From NCBI RefSeq assembly GCF_000422925.1, contig NZ_KE383957.1:389787-453786 (forward strand): a DNA stretch of 64,000 bases, in the 5' to 3' direction. Shown in pieces: positions 47,502 through 57,274 of this stretch (its first letter is position 1; the number at the start of each line of letters is the position of its first letter). This DNA comes from Paludibacterium yongneupense DSM 18731. GTDB taxonomy: Bacteria > Pseudomonadota > Gammaproteobacteria > Burkholderiales > Chromobacteriaceae. The notes below the pieces were generated by a model, which was not told the DNA's origin, ran no database searches, and worked only from the letters and a program-made list of their open reading frames with translations. The position numbers and the translations under genes are program-made.

Positions 47502-49352
47502 ATGTACGAGTTTGTCGAGAAAAATAACGTAGCCATCAAGATCATTCTGGGCGCGGTGGCTCTCACCTTCGTCGGTTTCGGCGTGGGCAGCTACAGCAGT
47601 GCGGTTGACGATCCCTTCCTGGTCAAGGTTGGCAGTGTCAAGATCACCCGCCAGGATCTGGATCGCGCGATGGAAGGCCAGCCCAACGACGCCGCTTCGC
47701 GGCAACTTGCGCTGGATGGTCTGGTCCGCAACGAGCTGCTGCTCGCCGATGCGCGCGACAACGGCTTTGGCGTGACGACGACCCAGCTGCAGCGCGCGAT
47801 CATGGCGGTTCCCGAATTCCAGGATAACGGCAAGTTCAGCCAGGACCTGTATCTCCAGTTTCTCAAGGACCGCGAGATGAGCGCGTCCCGCTTCGAGACC
47901 CGGCTGTCGCGCGATCTGCTGCTGCAAGCGCAGGTCAGTCCTTTCACGGCCAGCCAGATCGTGTCGCATACCGTCGTTGCGCGTATGGCGGCCTTGCTCG
48001 GCGAAGGGCGCGAGGTGCGGGCGCTGGTGCTGACCCCGCAGTCGCAGGCGTCTCGCGTCAAGACGGATGATGCCACGCTGACCGCCTACTACAATGCAAA
48101 CCGCGCGCGCTACAAGACCCCGGATTCGGTACGGCTGGACTATGTGCAGCTGTCGCAGGACGGTCTGGCGCAGTCGCTGCAGGTCAGCGATGCCGAGGTG
48201 GAAAAATTCTATCAGCAGCATCAGGCGTCGTTCTCGCCCGAGAAGCGTACGATTTCGCATATCCTGCTGACCGTAGCCAAGGGCGCTTCGGCGCAGGACA
48301 AGGCGCGGGTCAAGGCACAGGCGGAGGCGTTGTCCAAGGAAGCACGCCAGCATCCCGAGCGCTTCGCCGAACTCGCGCGCAGCCGCTCGCAGGATCCGGG
48401 CAGTGCGGGGCAGGGGGGGAGTCTGGGCGAGTTTGATCACGACACGCTGAGCACCAATCTGGTCAAGCCCTTCGCCGACGCGGCGTGGGCACTCAAGGCC
48501 GGCCAGATCAGCGGCCCGGTCGAGACCCAGTTCGGCTACCATATCATCCGCGTCGACTCGGTCACGGTGCCCGATTTTGCTACGGTCAAGGACAAGGTCG
48601 TGCAGGCGCTGAAGCAGCAGAAAGCCGCCGCGACCTTCCGTGCCGCATCTGACAAGTTGTCCGAGGTGTCCTATCAGCAGGGCGACTCGCTCAAAGCGGC
48701 GCAGGACGCGCTCAAGCTCGATGTTCAACATACGGGGTGGGTCAGCCGCGGCAAGCCGGGCAGCGATCCGGTATCCTCCAACCCGAAGGTGATCGCAGCG
48801 GCGTTCAGCGATGACGTGCTGAAGAAGAAGCACAATAGCGACGTGATCGACCTCGGCCACAATACCCTGGTGGTTGTGCGCGTTGCAGAGCATCAAGCCG
48901 AGCGGCAGCAAACGTTCGCCGACGTTCGCGATGCGATTCGCGCCGAACTGGTGGCACGCGATGGCTCGCGTCTATCCGAGCAGAGTGGACTGGCGCTGCT
49001 GGCCAAGTTCAAAGCCGGGAACGACATCGAGTCGCAAGCGTGGAGTCAGCCGCACGTCGTGTCACGCACGCAGCAAAGCGGTTTGCCTGTCGCCGATATG
49101 CGGGCGATTTTCTCCGTGCCGGGTAGCGACAAACTGCCGCGCTTTGCCGGGGTCAAACACGACAACGGCGACTATGTGATCTATCGCGTCGACAAGCTGC
49201 TGCCGGCTCCGGCGATTTCGGCCGAACAGCAGACCCAGCTGGCAAGCATGATCTCGCAGGTGTATTCCAATGCTCAGGCCGGCAGCTATCTGTCGGGCTT
49301 GCGCAAGCGTTATACCTTGTCGGTCGGCAAGCAGATGGCCGAGCAGCAGTAA
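47502..49352 (+). CDS. ppiD: Periplasmic chaperone/peptidyl-prolyl isomerase PpiD (SurA N-like, parvulin)
   Basis: PpiD is an inner-membrane-anchored periplasmic folding factor near the Sec exit. The 616-aa protein begins MYEFVEKNNVAIKIILGAVAL, giving one N-terminal TM anchor. A SurA_N-like region follows, then a parvulin domain (about residues 235-345; RTISHILLTVAKG, GSLGEFDHDTL, GPVETQFGYHIIRV) and a C-terminal chaperone part. Upstream in-frame readings would run through the tRNA-Asp gene and are rejected. No clear ribosome binding site is visible, and a terminator sits just upstream. Confidence 0.95.
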   Translation: MYEFVEKNNVAIKIILGAVALTFVGFGVGSYSSAVDDPFLVKVGSVKITRQDLDRAMEGQPNDAASRQLALDGLVRNELLLADARDNGFGVTTTQLQRAIMAVPEFQDNGKFSQDLYLQFLKDREMSASRFETRLSRDLLLQAQVSPFTASQIVSHTVVARMAALLGEGREVRALVLTPQSQASRVKTDDATLTAYYNANRARYKTPDSVRLDYVQLSQDGLAQSLQVSDAEVEKFYQQHQASFSPEKRTISHILLTVAKGASAQDKARVKAQAEALSKEARQHPERFAELARSRSQDPGSAGQGGSLGEFDHDTLSTNLVKPFADAAWALKAGQISGPVETQFGYHIIRVDSVTVPDFATVKDKVVQALKQQKAAATFRAASDKLSEVSYQQGDSLKAAQDALKLDVQHTGWVSRGKPGSDPVSSNPKVIAAAFSDDVLKKKHNSDVIDLGHNTLVVVRVAEHQAERQQTFADVRDAIRAELVARDGSRLSEQSGLALLAKFKAGNDIESQAWSQPHVVSRTQQSGLPVADMRAIFSVPGSDKLPRFAGVKHDNGDYVIYRVDKLLPAPAISAEQQTQLASMISQVYSNAQAGSYLSGLRKRYTLSVGKQMAEQQ

Positions 49353-49372
49353 CCCGTCTCGCTTCCCCGCAG

Positions 49373-49404
49373 GCCCGCCGCGACTTTGCTCGCTGCGGGC
49401 TTTT
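49373..49404 (+). terminator. Terminator of ppiD
   Basis: The stem GCCCGC-GCGA/TCGC-GCGGGC, with one mismatch and a 6-nt loop, is followed by TTTTCT. Confidence 0.8.
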
Positions 49405-49419
49405 CTGTACCTCCCGGTT

Positions 49420-49448
49420 TTGAGTATTTATCAATAATTGGCTATTCT
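49420..49448 (+). promoter_or_regulatory. Predicted promoter of the rsbQ-like/PAS-GGDEF-EAL pair
   Basis: TTGAGT (49420-49425) and TATTCT (49443-49448) have a 17-bp spacer in an AT-rich block. The leader would be about 100 nt. Confidence 0.55.
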
Positions 49449-49554
49449 TAAGTCATAAGTTATTCTATCTATTCCGCTCGGGTCGTATCGCGTCAGATCG
49501 GATCGTGCGCTTCCCGGGTGGATTTGTACGTGCCATAAGACGGGGCAGATCTGC

Positions 49555-50373
49555 ATGAACAGCATGGCGCATCGATTCAATGCCCACGTGCTCGGCGAAG
49601 GCGTCCGGACGGTGGTGTTCGGTCACGGTTTCGGCACGGATCAGACGAGCTGGGACGCGCAGGTGCGCTCGCTGGTCGAACAGGGCTACCGTGTCGTGCT
49701 CTTCGATTTTGCCGGCGCCACGCCGGGCACCCTGGCAGCCTATCAGCCTGCGCGCCACGCAAGCCTATACGGCTTCGCCGAAGATCTGGTGCTCCTGCTG
49801 CGCGAGCTGGGTGTCAGCAAGGCGAGCTACGTCGGTCACTCGCTTGGCGCGGCCATCGGTATTCTGGCCTGCCATGGAGAACCGGGTCTGTTCGACTCGC
49901 TGCAGCTGCTCGCCGCATCGGCACGCTATATCGATGACCCCGCACAGCACTATGTCGGCGGTTTTTCACCGCAGGAGGTCGACAGTCTGCTCGATACCAT
50001 GCACGGCGATTATGTCGCTTGGGCCAATGGATTCGGGCCGCTCGCCGCAGGCCGGCACGAGAAGCCGACGCTGGCGATCGACTTCACCCGTCGCTTGCTT
50101 TCCTTGCGTCCCGATGTGGCATGTGCCGTCTTCGCGGCGGCAATGCGTTCCGATCTCCGTGCCGAGGTGGAGGCGATCCGGGTACCGCTGCAGGTGTTGC
50201 AGACCGAGTCGGATGTGGCTGTGCCGCTCGCGGCGGCGAACTGGCTGGCAGAGCACGGGCGGGCCCGCGACTTTCGCGTGATCGCGACCCGGGGGCATTT
50301 TCCGCAATTGGCGGCACCGCGGGCCATCAATGCCGCTTTGCTGGACTTTCTCCATGTCCATACCCATTGCTGA
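49555..50373 (+). CDS. RsbQ-like alpha/beta hydrolase (putative small-molecule signalling partner)
   Basis: A 272-aa alpha/beta hydrolase strikingly like Bacillus RsbQ and the plant KAI2/D14 receptors. The catalytic triad is Ser96 (YVGHSLGAA), Asp220 (TESDVAVP) and His248 (RGHFPQL), almost the same numbering as RsbQ (Ser96, Asp219, His247). Other shared blocks are [25 protein letters not shown] and the lid segment [18 protein letters not shown]. In Bacillus, RsbQ is needed for the PAS-phosphatase RsbP to signal. Here the next gene overlaps by 20 bp and encodes a PAS-containing c-di-GMP protein. The ligand is unknown. Confidence 0.85.
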   Translation: MNSMAHRFNAHVLGEGVRTVVFGHGFGTDQTSWDAQVRSLVEQGYRVVLFDFAGATPGTLAAYQPARHASLYGFAEDLVLLLRELGVSKASYVGHSLGAAIGILACHGEPGLFDSLQLLAASARYIDDPAQHYVGGFSPQEVDSLLDTMHGDYVAWANGFGPLAAGRHEKPTLAIDFTRRLLSLRPDVACAVFAAAMRSDLRAEVEAIRVPLQVLQTESDVAVPLAAANWLAEHGRARDFRVIATRGHFPQLAAPRAINAALLDFLHVHTHC

Positions 50374-53197
50374 TCAGGACCATGAAGCCGAACTGCTGCG
50401 CGCTCTGCTGCAGGCTGATGGGGTCTGTTATTGGCGCGACGCCGATGATGGCGTCAGAATTCCCGTCGCGTGTGCGCCGATATCGTTGATCGATTGCGGT
50501 TTTCTGCTAGCTTTGCCGGAAGAACCCATCCTGCTCGAATATGGCGCGCCGGCCTTGCAGCGCCTGCCGTTCATGCTGCGCGCAGGGCTCGAAGCCGCGT
50601 CGCTCGCATTGCTGACGCTGACCTGCGAGCCGGGAGGAGGTTGCTTTGCCTTCTGGCGCGATGCGGCGGCGGTGCCCGGCCAGGTCGGGGGGCTGGCCGA
50701 GTTCGCACGTCAGGCCTTCAACCATCGCCTCGCCTATCTGAGCGCGGCCGATTCGGCGCTGGAATCGCATCTGCAGATGCGGGGCCTGCTCGGTGCCTTG
50801 CCGTTGGGGGTGGTGATTGTACCCAATAACGGTACGCGCGGCTTTGCCAACAAAGCGGCGGCGGCCTGGCTCGGTGTCGATGTCGGCGATGTCGGGGCCG
50901 CGGCCTTGTCCGCCGCACTCACGCGCTTTGCCGGTCTGGCGCTCAACCCCGAAGCGCTTGGCGCGACCCTGGCCTCCCTGCAATCCTCTGCCCCTTCGCA
51001 CACCGCATGCGGCGGGATCTGGCGCTTTGCTTCTGCACCGCATGCGCTGCGTGTCACCGCCGCACCGATTGTTGGCGATTCGCTGCTCGGCTGGGTGTGG
51101 CTGCTCGACGACGTCAGTGCCGAAGAGTCGGCCCGCGACCGTTTGCGCGAGAGTGCCGAGAAGTTTCGCCTGTTCTATCGCAGTTTGCAGGATGCGGTCG
51201 TTTTTTTCGATATGGAAGGAGGGCTGGTCGAATGGAACGATGCCTACCGGCATTTGCTGGGCTTTGACGATGCGGCACTGGCGACGATGCGGGTTGATCA
51301 GATCACGCCAGCGGCCTGGAGCGAAAAACTGGCGCCGGTTCTTGCCGTGCAACTGGCGGCTGACGGACATTCCGCGCGTTACGAGAAAGAGGTTCTGGCC
51401 GCGGATGGACGATGCATCCCCGTCGAGGCGAGAACTTTTTTGCGCAAAGATGCCACCGGACTTGCGATAGGCATGTGGGAGGTCGTGCGCGACATTACGG
51501 AGCAGAAACAAGCTGAGGCGCAGTTGATTCTGGCGGCGCAGGTGTTTGACCGCAGCGGAGACGGCGTCGTGCTGGCAAGCCCTGGCTTGACGATACAGAC
51601 GGTGAATGAAGCCTTTGTGGCGATGACGGGTTATGCGCGCGTGGAGTTGATCGGGCAGGGCTTGAGTCTGTTGCGCTCGGAGAGGCATGACGAAGCGTTC
51701 TATGGCGGCTTGAGGACGCAGCTGCACGCTCATGGCGCGTGGCAGGGCGAAATATGGAGCCGCAAGAAAAATGGCGATCTGCTATTCAAATGGCTGTCGC
51801 TGGCGGCGGTCAAGGGCGACGACGGTGCCGTCAGTCATTACATTGCCATGTACCGCGATGCGGCTATTGTCAGTCAGTCGCACCAGCGGATCGAGTATCT
51901 GGCGACGCACGACGAATTGACGGCCTTGCCGAACCGAACCGTATTCAACGACCGCTTCGGCCTGGCGCTGGAGGGGGCTGCGCGCGATGGGCAGCGCCTC
52001 GCGCTGTTGCTGCTTGATCTGGACGATTTCAAAACCGTCAACGATACCATGGGGCACGCTGTCGGCGATGCCTTGCTGGTCGAGGCGGCATCGCGGCTGC
52101 AGCGTGCCTTGCCGCCGGGGGGCACGGTTGCGCGCAGCGGCGGCGACGAGTTCCTGGTGCTGCTGACCGATACTTCGATCGGGGCGGCCGATGCGGTGTG
52201 CGAGCGCATAGGGCAGGCCTTGGCCGAACCGTATCTGATCGCGACTATCGAAGCTTTTGTGCCGGCCAGTATCGGCGCCTGCCTGTTTCCTGATGACGGC
52301 CGCGACGCTGCGACCTTGCTGCGCAAAGTCGATATCGCCTTGCACCATGCCAAACGGCAGGGAAAAAACAGCCACCGATTCTTCGCGGCGGCGATGGCCG
52401 AACACATGAGCCGACAGTTGCGGATAGAGAGCGGTTTGCGCCAGGCCTTGCCGCGCGGCGAGTTGTTTTTGCATTATCAGCCGCAGATAGACCTGGATGA
52501 CGGGCGGCTTGCCGGATGCGAAGCCTTGTTGCGCTGGCAGGATGGTGCTGACGTCGTGTCGCCCTTGCTATTCATCCCCATCGCCGAGCAGAGCGGCCAG
52601 ATCGTCGAAATCACCGAGTGGGTGCTCGCGGCGGTGTGCCGCCAGATCGCGGAATGGGATGCGACAGGAGTGATGTTGCCCTATGTCAGTGTCAATATGT
52701 CGGCGCGTCATTTTCGTCATCCCGAGCGGATATCGTGCTTGCGCAGCATCGTGGCCGCCGCGGGTTTGACGCCGGCGCGAATTTGTCTGGAAATTACCGA
52801 AGGCGTGCTGATGGATGCCGCCCATTGCGAGCCTTTGCTGCTGGCCCTGAAAGCGGATGGGTTTCAACTCAGTGTCGACGATTTTGGGACCGGTTTCTCT
52901 TCGTTGTCTTATCTCAAACGTTTTCCCATCGACGAACTGAAAGTGGATCGCAGTTTCGTCACCGGCATCACCGAGAATGCCGGCGACCGTACCATTGTCT
53001 TGGCGATCTTGTCAATGGCGCACAGTATGGGGATGCGGGTGGTCGCGGAAGGCGTGGAGACGCGAGAACAATTGCGTTTCTTGCGGGAGTCGGGGTGCGA
53101 CTGCGTGCAGGGCTATCTGTTCGAGCGTCCGCTGGCGGCCGACGAATTTCGCGCCCGGGTCCGGGGCGGACGGGGCGCGTATGACGTGCAATCGTGA
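50354..53197 (+). CDS. PAS-GGDEF-EAL c-di-GMP signalling protein
   Basis: A 947-aa soluble protein. Residues 1-130 are unassigned. Three PAS-like domains follow: about 145-255 ([20 protein letters not shown]), 270-385 ([20 protein letters not shown]) and 395-510 ([21 protein letters not shown]). Then come GGDEF (intact RSGGDEF) and EAL ([39 protein letters not shown]), both apparently active. The ATG at 50354 lies inside the hydrolase gene, so the two are translationally coupled. By analogy with RsbP/RsbQ the hydrolase would feed its product to one of the PAS domains; that is inference. A start at 50330 is also possible. Confidence 0.9.
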   Translation: MSIPIADQDHEAELLRALLQADGVCYWRDADDGVRIPVACAPISLIDCGFLLALPEEPILLEYGAPALQRLPFMLRAGLEAASLALLTLTCEPGGGCFAFWRDAAAVPGQVGGLAEFARQAFNHRLAYLSAADSALESHLQMRGLLGALPLGVVIVPNNGTRGFANKAAAAWLGVDVGDVGAAALSAALTRFAGLALNPEALGATLASLQSSAPSHTACGGIWRFASAPHALRVTAAPIVGDSLLGWVWLLDDVSAEESARDRLRESAEKFRLFYRSLQDAVVFFDMEGGLVEWNDAYRHLLGFDDAALATMRVDQITPAAWSEKLAPVLAVQLAADGHSARYEKEVLAADGRCIPVEARTFLRKDATGLAIGMWEVVRDITEQKQAEAQLILAAQVFDRSGDGVVLASPGLTIQTVNEAFVAMTGYARVELIGQGLSLLRSERHDEAFYGGLRTQLHAHGAWQGEIWSRKKNGDLLFKWLSLAAVKGDDGAVSHYIAMYRDAAIVSQSHQRIEYLATHDELTALPNRTVFNDRFGLALEGAARDGQRLALLLLDLDDFKTVNDTMGHAVGDALLVEAASRLQRALPPGGTVARSGGDEFLVLLTDTSIGAADAVCERIGQALAEPYLIATIEAFVPASIGACLFPDDGRDAATLLRKVDIALHHAKRQGKNSHRFFAAAMAEHMSRQLRIESGLRQALPRGELFLHYQPQIDLDDGRLAGCEALLRWQDGADVVSPLLFIPIAEQSGQIVEITEWVLAAVCRQIAEWDATGVMLPYVSVNMSARHFRHPERISCLRSIVAAAGLTPARICLEITEGVLMDAAHCEPLLLALKADGFQLSVDDFGTGFSSLSYLKRFPIDELKVDRSFVTGITENAGDRTIVLAILSMAHSMGMRVVAEGVETREQLRFLRESGCDCVQGYLFERPLAADEFRARVRGGRGAYDVQS

Positions 53198-53231
53198 TCG
53201 CTAGCGCGCCCGGGGGCGCGACGACCTGGGA

Positions 53232-53813
53232 TCAGGCAGCGAAATTGCCGGCCACGAAGTCCCAGTTGACGAGCTTCCAGAACGCTTCCATATAGTTGGG
53301 GCGACTGTTGCGGAAGTCGATATAGTAAGCGTGCTCCCATACATCACAGGTCAGCAGCGGCTTTTTGTCGGTGCTCAGCGGGGTGGCGGCGTTGCTGGTC
53401 GAAACCAGCTCGAGCGAGCCGTCGGCGGCTTTTACCAGCCATGCCCAGCCGGAACCGAAGGTGCCGACGGCGGTCTGGGTGAAGGCCTTCTTGAATTCCT
53501 CGAACGAGCCCCATTTAGCGTCGATGGCCGCAGCCAGCGCGCCGGTCGGTGCATTGCCGCCGTTCGGGGACAGGCCGAACCAGTAGAAGGTGTGGTTCCA
53601 GATCTGGGCGGCGTTATTGAAAATACCGCCGGAAGCCTTGCGTACGATCTCTTCCAGGCTTGCGTTTTCGAATTCGGTGCCCTTGATCAGGTTGTTCAGG
53701 TTGGTGACGTAGGTCTGGTGATGTTTGCCGTAATGGTACTCGAGGGTTTCCTTGGAAATGTGCGGGGCAAGTGCGTCCAGGGCATACGGCAGTTGCGGCA
53801 GTTTGTGTTCCAT
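53232..53813 (-). CDS. sodB: Iron superoxide dismutase SodB
   Basis: SodB dismutates superoxide in the cytosol. The 193-aa protein has metal ligands His27, His74, Asp157 and His161 ([14 protein letters not shown]) and Gln70 in [13 protein letters not shown], which marks iron rather than manganese enzymes, together with SGWAWLV. TAGGAG lies 7 nt before the ATG at 53813. The predicted promoter has a palindrome between its -35 and -10 boxes. It converges on the PAS-GGDEF-EAL gene. Confidence 0.96.
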   Translation of the reverse strand: MEHKLPQLPYALDALAPHISKETLEYHYGKHHQTYVTNLNNLIKGTEFENASLEEIVRKASGGIFNNAAQIWNHTFYWFGLSPNGGNAPTGALAAAIDAKWGSFEEFKKAFTQTAVGTFGSGWAWLVKAADGSLELVSTSNAATPLSTDKKPLLTCDVWEHAYYIDFRNSRPNYMEAFWKLVNWDFVAGNFAA

Positions 53814-53832
53814 CAGGCTCTCCTAGGTAAAA

Positions 53833-53862
53833 AATAAACCAAACGGTTGGTATTCATGACAA
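53833..53862 (-). promoter_or_regulatory. Predicted sodB promoter with an operator palindrome in the spacer
   Basis: On the minus strand TTGTCA (53862-53857) and TTTATT (53838-53833) are 18 bp apart. The palindrome ACCAA-ACGG-TTGGT (53838-53851) fills most of the spacer, a TetR- or MarR-like repressor position. The leader would be only about 13 nt. Confidence 0.5.
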
Positions 53863-53986
53863 GTGTACTGCAAACCCTGCACCGAGGCCAGACCCGGATC
53901 GAGGCCGCCGACCGGCGACAGGGGCAAACTCTGCTAGAATGTGTGCTTGTTGCTGACAGCACACCCCCCACTACTTTAGTTGCCAC

Positions 53987-55396
53987 ATGACTGATTCCAT
54001 CGATACTTTTGATCAACAGACGCAGTCCATACGCACCCCTCCGCAATCGGTCGAGGCTGAGCAGTCGGTGCTCGGCGGCCTGTTGCTGGACAACCAGGCC
54101 TGGGACAAGATCGCCGATGTCGTCAGCGAAAGCGACTTCTACCGGCACGATCACCGGCTGATATATCGCCACGTTTCCAAACTGGTCGAACTCGCGCGAC
54201 CGGCCGATGTGGTGACGGTGGCGGAGAGCCTGGACAAGAGCGCCGAGCTGGCTGACGTCGGCGGCCTTGCCTATCTGGCCACGCTCGCCCAGAACACTCC
54301 CTCGGCCGCCAATATCCGCCGCTACGCCGAAATCGTGCGCGAGCGCTCGATCATGCGTCAGCTGGCCCAGGTCGGCGCCGAAATCACCGAGTCCGCCTAC
54401 AGTCCCCAGGGGCGGGACGCCGCCCAGCTGCTGGACGAGGCCGAGGGCAAGGTGTTCCAGATTGCCGAGAGCACGGCCAAGTCCAAGCAGGGCTTTCTGG
54501 AAATGCCCAATCTGCTCAAGGAAGTCGTCGAACGCATCGACATGCTCTATAGCCGCGACAACCCCGATGAAGTCACCGGTATCGCCACCGGCTTCGTCGA
54601 TCTCGATTCGCGAACCTCGGGCTTGCAGCCTGGCGATCTGGTGATCGTGGCCGGCCGCCCCTCCATGGGCAAAACCGCCTTCTCGATGAATATCGCCGAA
54701 CATGTCGCGGTTGAAATCAATAAACCGGTCGCGGTGTTCTCCATGGAAATGGGCGGGACGCAACTGGTCATGCGTATGCTGGGTTCAGTCGGCCGCCTCG
54801 ATCAGCATATATTGCGTACCGGCCGCCTCGGCGACGACGACTGGCAGAAGCTGACCTTCGCTATCGGAAAGCTGTCCGAGGCTCCTATGTATATCGACGA
54901 GACGCCTGCGCTGACCTCGCTCGAAGTGCGCGCGCGCGCGCGCCGGCTTGCGCGTCAGCATGGCGGCCAGCTAGGCCTGATCGTCATCGACTACTTGCAG
55001 CTGATGTCCGGCTCCGGTCGCAGCAGCGATAACCGCGCGGCCGAACTCGGCGAAATATCGCGGTCGCTGAAGGGCTTGGCCAAAGAGCTGCAAGTGCCGG
55101 TCATCGCGTTGTCCCAGTTGTCGCGTAGCGTCGAACAGCGGCCGAACAAACGTCCCATGATGTCGGACTTGCGTGAATCCGGTGCCATCGAGCAGGATGC
55201 CGACATCATTATTTTCATGTATCGCGACGACTATTACAACCCGGATTCGCCGGAAAAAGGCCTGGCCGAAGCGATTATCGGCAAGCATCGCAACGGGCCG
55301 ACCGGCACCGTGCGCCTGGCCTTTGTCGGGCACTATGCGAAATTCGAAAACGCCGCCCTGCACGGCGCCACCGGCTGGGCCGACAGCGACGGCTGA
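53987..55396 (+). CDS. dnaB: Replicative DNA helicase DnaB
   Basis: DnaB is the hexameric 5'-3' helicase at the replication fork. The 469-aa protein has the N-terminal DnaG-interacting helical domain (PPQSVEAEQSVLGGLLLD), the linker, and a RecA-like core with Walker A GRPSMGKT, Walker B LIVIDYLQLM and the DRSGAIEQDAD-like segment (DLRESGAIEQDADIIIFMYRD). No intein is present. A TAGAAT (53935-53940) could be the -10. The ATG at 53987 has no clear ribosome binding site. A ferredoxin gene follows after 21 bp. Confidence 0.97.
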   Translation: MTDSIDTFDQQTQSIRTPPQSVEAEQSVLGGLLLDNQAWDKIADVVSESDFYRHDHRLIYRHVSKLVELARPADVVTVAESLDKSAELADVGGLAYLATLAQNTPSAANIRRYAEIVRERSIMRQLAQVGAEITESAYSPQGRDAAQLLDEAEGKVFQIAESTAKSKQGFLEMPNLLKEVVERIDMLYSRDNPDEVTGIATGFVDLDSRTSGLQPGDLVIVAGRPSMGKTAFSMNIAEHVAVEINKPVAVFSMEMGGTQLVMRMLGSVGRLDQHILRTGRLGDDDWQKLTFAIGKLSEAPMYIDETPALTSLEVRARARRLARQHGGQLGLIVIDYLQLMSGSGRSSDNRAAELGEISRSLKGLAKELQVPVIALSQLSRSVEQRPNKRPMMSDLRESGAIEQDADIIIFMYRDDYYNPDSPEKGLAEAIIGKHRNGPTGTVRLAFVGHYAKFENAALHGATGWADSDG

Positions 55397-55417
55397 TTCC
55401 ACGGAGAACGACACGCC

Positions 55418-55726
55418 ATGAGTTTCTATCGCCATCATGTGTTTATCTGCACCAATCAGCGCGCCGCCGGCGACAGCTGTTGCAATAATCACGGCGCCAG
55501 CGATCTGCTGGCCTATATGAAAGACAAGGTCAAGGCGCTCGGACTGGCCGGCGAGGGCCAGGTCCGGGTGAACAAGGCCGGCTGCCTTGGCCGTTGCGAC
55601 GACGGTCCGCTGCTGGTGATCTATCCGCAGGAGACCTGGTATACGTTTATCGATGAGCAGGATATCGACGAAATCGTCGAGAAGCACCTGCTTGCCGGCG
55701 AGATCGTGGAAAGGCTCAAGTTATGA
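55418..55726 (+). CDS. Thioredoxin-like [2Fe-2S] ferredoxin
   Basis: A 102-aa protein of the NuoE/Shethna-type 2Fe-2S ferredoxin family. The cluster ligands are Cys11 (FICTNQR), Cys21 or Cys22 (GDSCCNNHG), Cys56 and Cys60 (KAGCLGRCDDGP). The electron-transfer partner is not evident. It lies 21 bp after dnaB and its stop overlaps the start of the next hydrolase gene by 4 bp (ATGA), so the last two genes are coupled. Confidence 0.88.
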   Translation: MSFYRHHVFICTNQRAAGDSCCNNHGASDLLAYMKDKVKALGLAGEGQVRVNKAGCLGRCDDGPLLVIYPQETWYTFIDEQDIDEIVEKHLLAGEIVERLKL

Positions 55727-56337
55727 TGCCAAAAGGCGCCACGCTCGAACGCATCGCAGGGCCGGCCGGTGCACTGGAGGCTATCGTTATCGAGGCGCAG
55801 GTACCGCTGCGCGGCGTGGCGGTGGTCTGCCATCCGAATCCCACGCAGGGCGGCAGCAATACCAACAAGGTCGTGCAGACCATTGCCAAGGCCCTGTCAC
55901 GGCAGGGCTATGTCTGTTACTGCCCGAATCTGCGTGGAGTCGGCGCCAGCGAGGGAGAACATGACTACGGCCGTGGCGAAGTGGACGATGTGCGTGCGGT
56001 CGCCGCGCATGCCGCCGATCGGCACGGGGCGTTGCCCCTGTTGCTGGCGGGATTTTCGTTCGGCGGCTTTGTCGCGGCGCGCGCTCGCGAGAGCCTGGGC
56101 TGCGAGCGTGTGCTGCTCGTCGGTGTCGCCGTCGGTAAATATGAACTGCCTACGCCAGCCGTGCCCGAAGACAGCGTGGTGATCCACGGCGAAGACGACG
56201 AAGTCATCCCGCTGGCAGCCGTGATGGACTGGGCGCGACCGCAGAACCTGCCGGTGCTGGTTTTTCCCGCGACCGGCCATTTTTTCCACGGCAAGCTGCT
56301 GCGCCTGGGCCTGGTGATCGCGCGCGCGTTCAAATGA
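55723..56337 (+). CDS. Alpha/beta hydrolase (YcjY/COG2945-type)
   Basis: A 204-aa small alpha/beta hydrolase of the COG2945 group. Features are VCHPNPTQGGSNTNKVVQTIAKAL, NLRGVGASEGEHDYGRGE, the nucleophile Ser112 in AGFSFGGF, HGEDDEVIPL with the acid Asp, and His in FPATGHFFHGKL. The start ATGATG overlaps the ferredoxin stop. The substrate is unknown. It is the last gene of the dnaB cluster and converges on the flagellin-like gene. Confidence 0.87.
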   Translation: MMPKGATLERIAGPAGALEAIVIEAQVPLRGVAVVCHPNPTQGGSNTNKVVQTIAKALSRQGYVCYCPNLRGVGASEGEHDYGRGEVDDVRAVAAHAADRHGALPLLLAGFSFGGFVAARARESLGCERVLLVGVAVGKYELPTPAVPEDSVVIHGEDDEVIPLAAVMDWARPQNLPVLVFPATGHFFHGKLLRLGLVIARAFK

Positions 56338-56356
56338 AACGGCGCGTATGCCGCCG

Positions 56357-57187
56357 TCAAGCGAGCAGGGTGAGCGCGTCGTGCGGGGTGACGTTGGCCT
56401 GGGCGCGCATGGCCAGGGCCGACTGATTGGCGATCTGGCTCCGGGCGAGCGCGGCGCTCTGGCGCGCGTAATCGACGTCGCTGATGCGGCTGTTCGCGGC
56501 CTGGGTGTTGATCGACGCCGACTGCAGGCCGGATAGTGTCGAATGGAAAGCATCGATGGCGGCGCCGAGCGAACTGTTGACCGTGTTCAGTGTCGACAGA
56601 TCTTCGCCGATCTGGCTTTGCGCCTGAAAGGCGGCGGCCTGGCTGCTCACGTCGATGACCCCCCGGGCGGCAAGGCTGTCATCGTAGCCATTGAGCGAGT
56701 TGCCCAGATCGGGGCCGTTGACGCTGATCTGGCTCGCAGGCTTGCCGTCGGGGCCGGCCTGGATCAGGGTGGCCTTGCCTCCGAGCAGAGGGATGCCGTT
56801 GTAGTTGCTGCCCTGTACGATGGCCGAATTGGCCTGGGTGAGCGCATCGACCTGGTGCTGTAGCGCTTGCCTGTCGCTGGCGGACAAGGCGCCATCGCCG
56901 GCCTTGACGGCGAGATTCTGGATCTGTTGCGTGTTGTACTGAATCTGGGTGACCGCGTCGGCGGCGGTTTGCGTCATTGCGATGCCATCGTTGACGTTTT
57001 CCAGCGCCTGCTCGTCGCCGCGGCTTTGGGCGCTCAGCGATTGCGAAATCGCCTGGCTGGCGCTGTCGGTTGCCGTCGTATTGCCACTGGCCAACTCGGC
57101 CAGTAGCCGCTCCCGCGTTTTCTGGCTCGCATCGAGTTGGGAGGTCGAGGGGTAGGATGGGGTGTTGCTGCCGATGTTGAGCGCCAT
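56357..57187 (-). CDS. Divergent orphan flagellin-like protein
   Basis: A 276-aa protein with both conserved flagellin ends. The N-terminal D0/D1 region keeps the pattern SQKTRERLLAELASG, QAISQSLSAQSRGDEQALEN, VNDGIAMTQTAADAV and NLAVKAGDG; the C-terminal region keeps AANSRISDVDYARQSAALAR and AMRAQANVTPHDALTLL. The core is short and the N-terminus departs from the usual AxxINTNxxSL. No flagellar genes are nearby. GGAG lies 8 nt before the ATG at 57187. It could be a minor filament subunit, a hook-associated variant or a decaying paralogue. Confidence 0.82.
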   Translation of the reverse strand: MALNIGSNTPSYPSTSQLDASQKTRERLLAELASGNTTATDSASQAISQSLSAQSRGDEQALENVNDGIAMTQTAADAVTQIQYNTQQIQNLAVKAGDGALSASDRQALQHQVDALTQANSAIVQGSNYNGIPLLGGKATLIQAGPDGKPASQISVNGPDLGNSLNGYDDSLAARGVIDVSSQAAAFQAQSQIGEDLSTLNTVNSSLGAAIDAFHSTLSGLQSASINTQAANSRISDVDYARQSAALARSQIANQSALAMRAQANVTPHDALTLLA

Positions 57188-57238
57188 GACGTGTCTCCGT
57201 GCCGACGATTTCTGCGTTGACTTCAGTATAACAAATTC

Positions 57239-57268
57239 ACGGGCGCAGACGGTTTCGTCCGCGCCCGT
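57239..57268 (-). terminator. Terminator of map
   Basis: The stem ACGGGCGC-GACG/CGTC-GCGCCCGT has one mismatch and loop GTTT. On the minus strand it follows the map stop codon by 6 bp; the tail GAATTTGTT is only moderately T-rich. Confidence 0.65.
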
Positions 57269-57274
57269 TCTTGC

